Shown here piece after piece: positions 23,083-30,815 of a DNA stretch of 64,000 nucleotides. The translations under genes were made by a program, and so were the position numbers. The notes below the pieces were generated by a model. It was not told the DNA's origin. It saw only the letters and a program-made list of their open reading frames with translations, and did no database searches. The first letter of the stretch is position 1. Every line of letters begins with the position of its first letter. The DNA is from Herbaspirillum sp. ST 5-3 (GTDB taxonomy: Bacteria; Pseudomonadota; Gammaproteobacteria; Burkholderiales; Burkholderiaceae_D). Where the stretch lies: NCBI RefSeq assembly GCF_004804275.1, contig NZ_STGI01000011.1, positions 124,001 through 188,000 of the forward strand. The letters run 5' to 3'.

Positions 23083-23113
23083 ACTCTTTTCCTGTTTTTG
23101 AAAAGAGTCTTTT
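23083..23113 (+). terminator. Hairpin with T-rich tail, plus strand
   Basis: ACTCTTTTC (23083-23091), an 8-base loop, GAAAAGAGT (23100-23108), then CTTTT. It could end a plus-strand transcript, but no gene is seen before it. Confidence 0.45.
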
Positions 23114-23317
23114 GATTTAGCTGAATAAAAGCAAACGATTGATGCTCTGAGGCAAATCTGTGTCGTTCCAGCACCTTTTGCAGCTTGAATTTCAGATCCG
23201 CGAACACTTTAAGCGTGGCCTAAGTTTACTGTGCCAAGATTTCCTGCCGCCACCCATTTATCTGGTCTTGGCGGGCAACAAAATCATCGAATTTCTGATT
23301 CTCATGGGAGCTTGGCG

Positions 23318-23488
23318 ATGCCTGAAAAAACACTAACGCATTTCGCGAATCGGTCGGTTTCTCAAGCCGCCGGAAAAGCTGGTGGTGGCGCACACAACGC
23401 GCTTCGCCCGCAAGCCCGCAGTCCATTCAAGCTGCAACGCGCCGAGCAGGAAAGACTGGACAGATACGGCAGATTCGGCCGCAGATAA
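23318..23488 (+). CDS. Possible 56-residue basic protein (weak)
   Basis: ATG at 23318 has GGAG seven bases upstream. The product is rich in Arg, Ala, Gln and Lys and lacks membrane segments or a known motif. It lies in an otherwise empty region. It may equally be a chance frame. Confidence 0.25.
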   Translation: MPEKTLTHFANRSVSQAAGKAGGGAHNALRPQARSPFKLQRAEQERLDRYGRFGRR

Positions 23489-23764
23489 GCGCTTGGCCCC
23501 TGTCAGTTGAATGCGTGGTCCGCACGGCCACGCATTGTTCGTCCTTTCCCTTTCCATTGACCGATTGTCCAGTCTGCGCAACAAACAGGATTGGATCACA
23601 GGTCTGCTTGTTCGCGTGAGCAGTATTCGAGCGCCTTCACGCGATTTGTTCTCGCGATCCGCTGCCGCATCCGCGGCTTGTTTCCCTCCCCTGTAGCCCT
23701 GAAAAGAACAACCGCACGTTTCCCATTTCCTCAGGGAGACCGTTTCGCGTCGCCATGGAAATAT

Positions 23765-23780
23765 ATAAGTATCAACTTAT
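23765..23780 (+). promoter_or_regulatory. Palindrome upstream of prk, possible CbbR-type site
   Basis: ATAAGT-ATCA-ACTTAT is a perfect 6-bp inverted repeat about 110 bases before the prk start, in an AT-rich block. LysR-type regulators such as CbbR bind T-N11-A palindromes of this shape. No cbbR gene is in the window, so the assignment is inference. Confidence 0.4.
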
Positions 23781-23888
23781 GCTATCCATATATTTACTCA
23801 TTTGATCTTATGTTAATCAGGCCCTTATAGTGAAGCGAATAGCGGATTGATAACACTCCGCCCGACCTTTACTGTCAGGACGCCTGCC

Positions 23889-24707
23889 ATGTCTGAACGC
23901 CACCCGATCATTGCGATTACCGGCTCATCCGGGGCCGGAACGACTTCCGTCACCCGCACTTTCGAGAACATATTCCGCCGCGAAGGCGTGCGCTCCGTCA
24001 TCATCGAGGGCGACAGCTTCCATCGCTACAACCGCGAAGAGATGAAAGAAAAAATGGCAGAAGCAGCGCGGCAAGGCGATCAGCATTTCAGCCATTTCGG
24101 TCCCGACAACAATTTGTTCGAGGAACTCGAATCGCTGTTTCGCAATTACAGCAAGGAGGCTTGCGGACGGCGGCGCAAATACCTGCACGATGAAGAAGAA
24201 GCCGCACCCTATCGTCAGCCGCCCGGCACATTTACCGCATGGGAAGACATTCCAGACGACACCGACCTGTTGTTCTATGAAGGCTTGCACGGCGGCGTCG
24301 TTCACAAGAGCATCAACATTGCGCAGTACCCGGACTTGCTGATCGGCGTGGTACCGGTCATCAACCTGGAATGGATACAAAAGCTCTGGCGTGACAAGTC
24401 GATGCGCGGCTATTCCACTGAAGCGGTGACCGATACCATCCTGCGCCGCATGCCGGATTACGTGAATTACATTTGTCCGCAGTTCTCGCGCACGCATGTG
24501 AATTTTCAGCGCGTGCCTTGCGTGGACACCTCCAATCCCTTCATTGCGCGCGAGATTCCCTCGGCGGATGAAAGCTTCGTCGTCATACGTTTTGCCAATC
24601 CGAAAGGCATCGACTTCCAGTACCTGCTGGCGATGATTGCCGATTCCTTCATGTCGCGCGCCAACACCATCGTGAGGGTCGGCCGGGATTCGCGCACGAT
24701 TTGTTGA
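23889..24707 (+). pseudogene. cbbP: Phosphoribulokinase, 3' end cut off by a transposon
   Basis: 272 codons from the ATG at 23889 (AGGA upstream). P-loop GSSGAGTTS is at 12-20, IEGDSFHR, the catalytic region LLFYEGLHGG, VPVINLEWIQK and VDTSNPFIAR all match class I bacterial phosphoribulokinases (about 290 residues), which make ribulose-1,5-bisphosphate for Rubisco. After NTIV the frame enters the transposon end at 24674 and adds ten foreign residues before a TGA at 24705-24707. The family normally continues for some 25-30 residues (VVPG, then a helical tail). The active-site residues survive, so partial activity is not excluded. Confidence 0.88.
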
Positions 24708-24710
24708 AAT
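24674..24710 (+). repeat. Outer transposon left inverted repeat
   Basis: Begins GAGGGTCGGCCGGGATTCGC and ends ATTTGTTGAAAT. It matches the complement of 62071-62107 at 33 of 37 positions, with the four differences clustered at positions 22-25. It lies 20 bases beyond the tnpA stop, the usual place for a Tn3-family end. Confidence 0.9.
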
Positions 24711-24730
24711 CTCCTCCAACGCCATGATTT

Positions 24731-27700
24731 TTAAAGAATTTTGATGCTGTAATTCATCGGTGGCACCTTCCTGTCCAGATCCAGCGTGTAATCGCCGAAC
24801 CGGTTGATGTGCTCGGTCCGGTACGGCGCCAGCCCGGCCAGGATTTCCTCGTTGATCGGCAACCCTTCCTCCTGCATCTCTTTGAGTAGGCGCGTCATCG
24901 ATTCGACGTTGTGCAGGATCGCCAGATTCGCCACAAGCTGGTTGTATTTGACCACCTTGCGCTGCTCGTGGCGCACATTTTCCGCGATCACGCCCTGGTT
25001 GCCGAAGAACAGCCACTTGATGAACTGGTTAAATTCCTCGCTCTTGTTGGTGGCCGCCTGGATCGTCTTGCGCAATTCGCCGTCGGCGATATACCTGAGC
25101 AGGAATTCGGTCCGCACCACCCTGCCGAGTTCGCGGAACGCGAAATACAGCTTGTTTTTACGACTGGCCGTGCCCAGGCGCCGCAGGATCGTCGACGGCG
25201 TGATCTTGCCGGCCTTGATCGACAGCGCGATGCGCAGCATGTCCGGCAGGTGCGTCTCGATCAGCTCCCAGTCGATCGTCTTGTTTTCGACGAAGAGCGC
25301 GTTGATGTGCTGGTAACGCATCCCGCGCTCCGGCTTGAAAAACACCAGCTGCTTCAGATTGCGTATCCGCGGCATCAGGTTGATCCCCAGCAGATACGCC
25401 AAGCCGAACACGGGCGCGCTCTGCGCGTGCGTGTCGCCGTGCAGCGTATCCGGCTGGATCTCCGATTCATTCTTGATCAAGCCATCGAGGATATAGATCG
25501 CCTCGTACACCCCGCATGGGATGAAATGCGAAAACAGCGCGATGTACATGTCCGAGACATGGTAATAGCCGATGCCGCCGTAGCCGCCATAGCGGATATG
25601 GTACTCGGAGAGCAGGTTCTGTTCATACAGATTCCATTTGGTGCCGTCGGCTGACGCGCTCTTGCCGCTACCCCAATACTTGGGCAGCAGGAATTTGTTG
25701 TAGGCATTGATGACCTGCACGATTGCCTTGTCCAGCCGCTCCTCGGTCATGTGATGCAGGTTGAGCCACACCACCTGCTTGCGCGACAGTCCCTTGACCG
25801 ACCGCGCCGTCTGCGTCGGCCCCAGGTTGCAGCCGTAGCAGAACAAGGTCGTCACGAAGCGCTTGCGTGGATCGTCGATCTTCGCCTCGAAGCCGGACAG
25901 CGGCCCGAAATGCTTGTGCAGGTCCAGCCAGCTTTCCGATTCGACCAGGATATCGAGGATGTTCTTTTCCGGGATGCGTTCGAGCAGCAGTCGGTCGACA
26001 TCGTCGAGCGCCGCCGGCTTCGCCTCCTTGTCCTGTTTGCGCAAAATGATCTGGTTGCCGTTCAGCTCGACATTCTCATTGCCGGGCAAGCCCTCGTCTA
26101 CTTGGCGCGCGGTCTCGGCCAGCGACTTCTTGAGCCGCGCGACGAAGGTCTTCGGCTCGACCGGGATCTCGAGCATCTCGCCATAGTCGTCGACCTGCGC
26201 GTGATAGGCATCCCAGTCGACCAACTGCACCCGGTAGTCGCTGTACTGATCGCTATTGGCGACAAACAGGTCGCCCGATTGCAATTCCCGCATCGTCTCG
26301 GTCAACACGCACATCTCGAAGTATTTCCGGTTGACCTCGGCGACGTTGCCGGTGCGCTGGCCGGTCACGAGCTTGCGCCATTTGTCCGGAATCCATTTCA
26401 GGCTGATGTTTTCGCCGGCAATCGACAACCATTCCCGGTGGCTCTGCCGGTGCTGCAACACGAAGCGGATCGCGTCGATCAGCGACAGGTCGGCCGAGGT
26501 CGATTCGAGATCGAGCAAGGTCAGGCAATTGAGTAGCATCGGGCGCTGCGTCTGGTACGGCGCCAACATGAATGGCAGATAGTTGTTGCCGGCATAAGCC
26601 ATGTGCTCGTCGCATTCGGCGATCAGCTGTTCCGGCGCGTCATGGATCGCGGCGGCGACGCGTTTGCCGCGCTCCTTGTCGTCGGTGCCTTCCTGGAACG
26701 CTTCGAGCACGTCGCGTAGTTGCGACACCAGCTTTTCGGTGCGCTTCTGGTGCTCGAGGTAGTAGCGCTGCAATTGTTCCTCGGCGCCGTTGTGGATCTT
26801 GCGCAGCTTGCGGATGAACATCTCGACGGCGTCATCGAGCGCCTTCGACAGTTGGGCGTGGAACAGCACGACCATCAAGGCATAGCGCTTGCCCGGCTGC
26901 GTCGCCTTCAGATCGGCAGCATCGAGCGCCCGCGCCTCATTGACGAACTGCGTGTATTTCACGACCGGCAACTGGTCGACGGGCGGCAGGTTGACCACCC
27001 AGCTCCTGAGCCATTCGACGTGATCCAGATAGCGGCGCACCTCGGTATTGGTCGGCTTCTTTGGCTCCTGCTTCAACTGCTGCCAGCCGGACAGCACATG
27101 CCCCGGCTGCAGGACCAGCATGGCGTCGAAGCGTTCTGTCACCGACGCGTCCAACGGCGTCGTCAGGCTGCGGAAGTAGCGGTCGTTGGCGAGGTTGCGC
27201 GCCTTTTGTGCGGCCCGGCGCAACTTGCTGAAGGCCGGCAGCTCATAGCGTTGCCGGATCAGTTCCTCGATCACGACATTGATGATGTCGGCCAAGTCCT
27301 GTTTGGTCTGCGCCGCCTCAAGCGCAGTCGCCAGAATGAGGCGGTCGGTTTCCTTGGTCACCGGCGCAATCTTGAGGAAATCCCGGATCGCCTCGACGAA
27401 GCGGCGCCGCGATTGCGATCGTTCCTCGGCGAGCAGATCGCGCTGGGCCACGGAGCGCGTGCCACTGAATTTGACCAGGAAAGACACGATCGGCGGCGGC
27501 ACATCGGCGAGCATCGCGAAATAGCCGAGGCGCTGCGTGGTCTTGAGCAGGATCAGCAAGTACAGGCGCGCCGGCGCCGATTTGCCGAGCTTGCGAGCGA
27601 ACCGCATTTCCTCGTTGCTGGGCCGATACACCTCGTTGAGTTCGCGCGGCGTCAACTCCGGCTTGAAGCGCGGGTACGCCGTTTCATGCAGACTGGTCAC
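24731..27700 (-). CDS. tnpA: Tn3-family transposase
   Basis: 989 residues from the GTG at 27700, with GGGAGAAAGG upstream; the frame is open to an ATG at 27757. The C-terminal DDE domain is visible: Asp in SADGTKWN, Asp in HGDTHAQS, and Glu in the TNKSEEFNQFIKW region, with conserved YHVSDMYIALFSHF and GLAYLLGINLMPRIRNL. It cuts and joins element ends during replicative transposition. It ends close to the left repeat and reads away from it. The N-terminal part differs from the ars transposon enzyme at 50526-53495. Confidence 0.93.
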   Translation of the reverse strand: MTSLHETAYPRFKPELTPRELNEVYRPSNEEMRFARKLGKSAPARLYLLILLKTTQRLGYFAMLADVPPPIVSFLVKFSGTRSVAQRDLLAEERSQSRRRFVEAIRDFLKIAPVTKETDRLILATALEAAQTKQDLADIINVVIEELIRQRYELPAFSKLRRAAQKARNLANDRYFRSLTTPLDASVTERFDAMLVLQPGHVLSGWQQLKQEPKKPTNTEVRRYLDHVEWLRSWVVNLPPVDQLPVVKYTQFVNEARALDAADLKATQPGKRYALMVVLFHAQLSKALDDAVEMFIRKLRKIHNGAEEQLQRYYLEHQKRTEKLVSQLRDVLEAFQEGTDDKERGKRVAAAIHDAPEQLIAECDEHMAYAGNNYLPFMLAPYQTQRPMLLNCLTLLDLESTSADLSLIDAIRFVLQHRQSHREWLSIAGENISLKWIPDKWRKLVTGQRTGNVAEVNRKYFEMCVLTETMRELQSGDLFVANSDQYSDYRVQLVDWDAYHAQVDDYGEMLEIPVEPKTFVARLKKSLAETARQVDEGLPGNENVELNGNQIILRKQDKEAKPAALDDVDRLLLERIPEKNILDILVESESWLDLHKHFGPLSGFEAKIDDPRKRFVTTLFCYGCNLGPTQTARSVKGLSRKQVVWLNLHHMTEERLDKAIVQVINAYNKFLLPKYWGSGKSASADGTKWNLYEQNLLSEYHIRYGGYGGIGYYHVSDMYIALFSHFIPCGVYEAIYILDGLIKNESEIQPDTLHGDTHAQSAPVFGLAYLLGINLMPRIRNLKQLVFFKPERGMRYQHINALFVENKTIDWELIETHLPDMLRIALSIKAGKITPSTILRRLGTASRKNKLYFAFRELGRVVRTEFLLRYIADGELRKTIQAATNKSEEFNQFIKWLFFGNQGVIAENVRHEQRKVVKYNQLVANLAILHNVESMTRLLKEMQEEGLPINEEILAGLAPYRTEHINRFGDYTLDLDRKVPPMNYSIKIL

Positions 27701-27769
27701 GCCCTTTCTCCCTGTCGCGTGTATTGAGGATGGATGGCGGCGATCCAGGCGCCGCATCGGTGACTAGTG

Positions 27770-28114
27770 CTATGGTTTCAGCGGCAATTCGCAGCGGAAC
27801 AGCACGGCATGCACCTTGTGCAGCTCATGCTCATGGTCCTTCAGGAATTTGCGCAGCGTCGGTTCGGTATCGATCAATTCCAGGCATTGCGGGTGGCGCA
27901 GCGCGCTGCCTTCGAGCGAATGGTGGCTGACCCGCTCGCCCGGCAGATAGCCGGCGTCGACGTGATGCAGGATTGCCTGCTTGACGCCCAGGCGCCGGGC
28001 GTATGCGAGTAGATGAGACGCCAGGTTCGGTGCAGTGAAACGATGCCAGAAACGCGTGCCGCGCGCCTTGGCGGACAGCGGGAAATAGAGTCGGAGTGCA
28101 GCGAGGTCTTGCAT
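27770..28114 (-). CDS. PII-like protein (DUF190-related)
   Basis: 114 residues. The pattern FWHRFTAPNLASHLLAYAR, a helix and VKQAILHHVDAGYLPG, then LELIDTEPTLRKFLKDHEHE resembles COG1993/DUF190 PII-like proteins, which form ferredoxin-fold trimers and are often encoded beside crcB. It starts 20 bases after clcF, so it is the second gene of a fluoride-riboswitch unit. A second, clearer DUF190 gene lies at 35480-35803. Nucleotide sensing coupled to fluoride export is inference. Confidence 0.6.
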   Translation of the reverse strand: MQDLAALRLYFPLSAKARGTRFWHRFTAPNLASHLLAYARRLGVKQAILHHVDAGYLPGERVSHHSLEGSALRHPQCLELIDTEPTLRKFLKDHEHELHKVHAVLFRCELPLKP

Positions 28115-28134
28115 GATGATTTCAAGCGGTTGGA

Positions 28135-29451
28135 TTATTGGACGGATTGGTCTTGTTCGGCTTCTTTGCGCAGCTGGTGCCGGTAGTGGGCGACTTCGCC
28201 AAGCTTCATACCTTCGGGAACGTGGCGATGGTGTTTGGCATGGCCCACGCGCTGCGCGCGGTAGATGCCGGTGTGCCCGGAAAACAGATAGCTGACCACG
28301 CACGCGATGCCGGCATAGGGGCCGATGGCCGGGCCGAACAATTCGATCGCCATGACGGTCGAGGCGAGCGGCGTGTTGGCCGCACCGGCAAAGACCGCCA
28401 CGAAGCCGAGCGCGGCCAGCATCGAAAATGGCTGCTGCAGGATCGGCGCCAACGCGTTGCCGACGGTCGCGCCAATGTAGAACAAGGGCGTGACCTCGCC
28501 GCCCTTAAAGCCGGTGCCCAGTGAGCCGATCGTGAAGGCCATCTTGCCGGCGAAATCCCACCACGGCAGTTGCTGCTGGAACGATTCGACGATGACTGGA
28601 ATGCCCAGGCCGATATAGCGATGCGTGCCGACCGCCCACACGGCGACGGCCACGGCGATGCCGCCGATGAAGGGGCGCAGCGGCGCATACGAAACGTGCT
28701 TTTTCAGGATGTCGGACAAGCCGTGCGTCGCGTTGGCGAACACCATCCCGATCAGGCCGAACACGATGCCGGCGGCCAGCGTCGCGCCCAGGCTCCATGC
28801 CGTGATTTGCGGGATGGCCGAGACGGCGTAATGCGTATGGTGGATGCCCCACAGCAGGCCGACCTGGTCGGCGACGATCGCCGCCACGAAACACGGCAGG
28901 ATCGCGTCATAACGCATGCGACCGATCGCCAGCACCTCGAGGCCGAAGATCGCGCCGGCCAGCGGCGTGCCGAACACGGATGAAAAGCCGGCGCTGATGC
29001 CGGCCATGATCAACAGGCGGCGCTTCTGCTGGTCCATCCGGAACAGGTGCGTCAGCTGGTCGGCCAGCGCGCCGCCCATCTGCACGGCGGTGCCCTCGCG
29101 GCCGACCGAGGCGCCGAACAAGTGCGACAGGATCGTGCCGCCCAGGACCAACGGCGCCATGCGCAACGGAATGACTTTCTTGGGATCGTGGATCTCGTCG
29201 ATGATCAGATTGTTGCCGGCCTCGACATTCTTGCCGAGCTTGAGATAGACCCAGCCGACCGCGAAGCCGGCCACCGGCAGCAGCCAGATGAGCCAGGCGT
29301 GTGCCTCGCGCCACGCGGTCGCCCATTCGAGCGAAAACAGAAACAAGGCGGACGCGGTGCCGGCCAGGATGGCGACGATGAGCGCGAGTGCGAGCCACTT
29401 GCCCATGTAGGGCAACAGGTCGACTTGTTCGGGATGTTTGGAATGTTTCAT
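28135..29451 (-). CDS. clcF: CLC-F fluoride/proton antiporter
   Basis: 438 residues with CLC topology. GNNLIIDE (79-86) replaces the chloride-type GSGIP motif and is typical of the fluoride-specific CLC-F clade. GREGT at 117-121 carries the gating glutamate (E119); the second half has GFKGGEVTPLF and ANTPLASTVMAIELFG. CLC-F proteins expel F- in exchange for H+. A fluoride riboswitch at 29502-29592 precedes it, so induction by fluoride is expected. The C-terminal tail of about 50 residues is rich in His, Lys and Arg. Confidence 0.93.
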   Translation of the reverse strand: MKHSKHPEQVDLLPYMGKWLALALIVAILAGTASALFLFSLEWATAWREAHAWLIWLLPVAGFAVGWVYLKLGKNVEAGNNLIIDEIHDPKKVIPLRMAPLVLGGTILSHLFGASVGREGTAVQMGGALADQLTHLFRMDQQKRRLLIMAGISAGFSSVFGTPLAGAIFGLEVLAIGRMRYDAILPCFVAAIVADQVGLLWGIHHTHYAVSAIPQITAWSLGATLAAGIVFGLIGMVFANATHGLSDILKKHVSYAPLRPFIGGIAVAVAVWAVGTHRYIGLGIPVIVESFQQQLPWWDFAGKMAFTIGSLGTGFKGGEVTPLFYIGATVGNALAPILQQPFSMLAALGFVAVFAGAANTPLASTVMAIELFGPAIGPYAGIACVVSYLFSGHTGIYRAQRVGHAKHHRHVPEGMKLGEVAHYRHQLRKEAEQDQSVQ

Positions 29452-29501
29452 GCAACCAGGTTTGTTGAATGCACAACCTGGCCGTGTGAAGCGGTGGACG
29501 A

Positions 29502-29592
29502 ATGCCTACAGCTCCCATGACCAGGAACGACTGTAGGCATCATCAGCCACCCACCAAGTGGGCGGCGGTTCAGGGAGGAATGCCATCTCCGC
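29502..29592 (-). promoter_or_regulatory. Fluoride riboswitch (crcB motif) of clcF
   Basis: On the minus strand GGAGATGGCATTCCTCC, then TGAACCGCCGCCC, a short hairpin and GGCTGATGATGCCTACAG reproduce the crcB-motif aptamer (29531-29592). Its last ten bases are complementary to 29502-29511 (ATGCCTACAG/CTGTAGGCAT), giving a switch stem that competes with the aptamer. It lies 51 bases before the clcF ATG. Confidence 0.93.
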
Positions 29593-29673
29593 AGCCGGCA
29601 GATTGTACGGTATCCGGTCCGAGATTGACAACCGGCACGGCCAACCGGAAGGAAAAATGGCTTGTCTTGATAA

Positions 29674-30111
29674 TCAAAAGACAATGATGATGACGGAGCC
29701 CGCCACGATCAGCGCTCCGCCAAGGGCGACAGGCCAGGTCAGTTGTTCGCCGACGAACACGATGCCCAGGACAATGGCGATGGCCACGCTCAGCTTGTCG
29801 ATGGGCGCCACCTTGCTGACCGGGCCGAGCTGCAGCGCCCGGTAATAGCACAGCCACGACAGGCCGGTGGCGATACCGGACAGCACGAGAAATAGCCAGC
29901 TATACGGCGAAATCGAATTTGGTTTTTGCCACTCGGTCCGCCAGAACAGAATGCCGGCGGTGACGATTAGAATGACGATGGTCCGGATGAACGTCGCCAT
30001 ATTGGAATTGATGCCGGCGACGCCGAGCTTGCCGAACAACGCGGTCAATGCCGCAAAGAACGCCGATCCCAGTGCAAACACGACCCAGCTTGGAAGAAAA
30101 TTCATGCGCAT
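29674..30111 (-). CDS. EamA/DMT-type small membrane transporter
   Basis: 145 residues in five hydrophobic segments, one EamA unit: GSAFFAALTALFGKLGV, the SWLFLVLSGIATGLSWLCYY segment and PIDKLSVAIAIVLGIVF. Short EamA proteins are half-size relatives of drug/metabolite transporters and must dimerise. It follows crcB by 38 bases and is probably cotranscribed under the second fluoride riboswitch. The substrate is unknown. A start six bases in (MNFLPSW) is possible. Confidence 0.78.
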   Translation of the reverse strand: MRMNFLPSWVVFALGSAFFAALTALFGKLGVAGINSNMATFIRTIVILIVTAGILFWRTEWQKPNSISPYSWLFLVLSGIATGLSWLCYYRALQLGPVSKVAPIDKLSVAIAIVLGIVFVGEQLTWPVALGGALIVAGSVIIIVF

Positions 30112-30149
30112 TCCCTGAAAAGAAAATCAAACGAGCAAACCATGCACTG

Positions 30150-30533
30150 TCACGCACGGCGCACCAGCGACACAGTCAGCATGCCGAGCAGCGTCATGCC
30201 CAAGGAGCCCACCACATGGATCGCAATGGCGCCGCAGGCCCACGCCAAGCGGCCTTCCTGCAAGAGCGCGACGACTTCCGCGGAAAAAGTCGAAAAGGTC
30301 GTCAAGCCGCCGAGAAAGCCGGTCACGACCAACAGGCGGATTTCCGGCGAGAGTGTCGGGTGGTCGGCGAAGAAAGCCACTGCGATACCGATCAGATAAC
30401 CACCGAGCAGATTGGCGGTCAGCGTGCCGGGAGGGATCGCTGGAAACAGGGCGTTGAGCTGGTTGCCGAGCACCCAGCGCAGGATGGCGCCCAGGCTGGC
30501 GCCGACGGCAATGGCGGCAATGGAGGTCCACAC
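30150..30533 (-). CDS. crcB: Fluoride channel CrcB/Fluc
   Basis: 127 residues, four membrane helices. G-x-x-LRW at the end of helix 1, the conserved Asn in [12 protein letters not shown] (N41) and [13 protein letters not shown] (72-84) with the break in helix 3 and the Phe/Thr/Ser pore track are diagnostic. Fluc dimers let fluoride leave the cytoplasm passively. A fluoride riboswitch lies upstream at 30557-30656. With clcF, the element carries both classes of fluoride exporter. Confidence 0.95.
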   Translation of the reverse strand: MWTSIAAIAVGASLGAILRWVLGNQLNALFPAIPPGTLTANLLGGYLIGIAVAFFADHPTLSPEIRLLVVTGFLGGLTTFSTFSAEVVALLQEGRLAWACGAIAIHVVGSLGMTLLGMLTVSLVRRA

Positions 30534-30556
30534 GAGTCCTGTCCTTTCTTATTGTC

Positions 30557-30656
30557 GCCTGGACAGGCGGGCCTACGCATCCCGTCCAGGCTTTGCTGTA
30601 GGCAGCATCAGCCGGCTGCGCGGCGCCGACGGTTCAGGGAGGCATGCCATCTCCGA
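30557..30656 (-). promoter_or_regulatory. Fluoride riboswitch of crcB
   Basis: Minus-strand GGAGATGGCATGCCTCC, TGAACCG, a GC hairpin and GGCTGATGCTGCCTACAG form the aptamer (30596-30656). It is followed by a strong stem GCCTGGAC (30584-30591 with 30557-30564) enclosing GCGTAGGC, which could pair with the aptamer tail. It lies about 24 bases before crcB. Confidence 0.92.
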
Positions 30657-30689
30657 TAGCCAGAATGTACCAGACATGCCGCGCTCGAA

Positions 30690-30815
30690 GGAGTATGACG
30701 AAATAAAGCCGAAAATAGGTAGCTGACTACGCAGGCGATGCCCGCATAGGGGCCGAGGCCGGCCCGAACAATTCGATGGCCATGCCGGTCGATGCAAGCG
30801 GCGTATCCGCCCCGG
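30690..30815 (-). pseudogene. Remnant of a second clcF gene
   Basis: 30711-30815 aligns with the 3' part of clcF (about 28290-28390): it encodes ADTPLASTGMAIELFGPA, then, after a one-base deletion, GPYAGIACVVSYLFS. The rest of the gene is missing. It lies between the GTPase stop and the crcB riboswitch. This scar shows that an extra clcF copy once stood in this unit. Confidence 0.8.

Larger units (their letters stand above)
22755..23888. other. 1.1-kb gene-poor region between the two-component system and prk
   Basis: No clear gene family on either strand. It holds two perfect hairpins (22995-23019 and 23083-23108), a weak 56-codon frame (23318-23488) and an AT-rich block (about 23760-23830) with a palindrome upstream of prk. 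A small RNA gene on the minus strand ending at the first hairpin is possible. Confidence 0.5.

Noticed and set aside
25751..27727. Long plus-strand frames opposite tnpA
   Set aside because: Shadows of the transposase codon pattern with no motifs.
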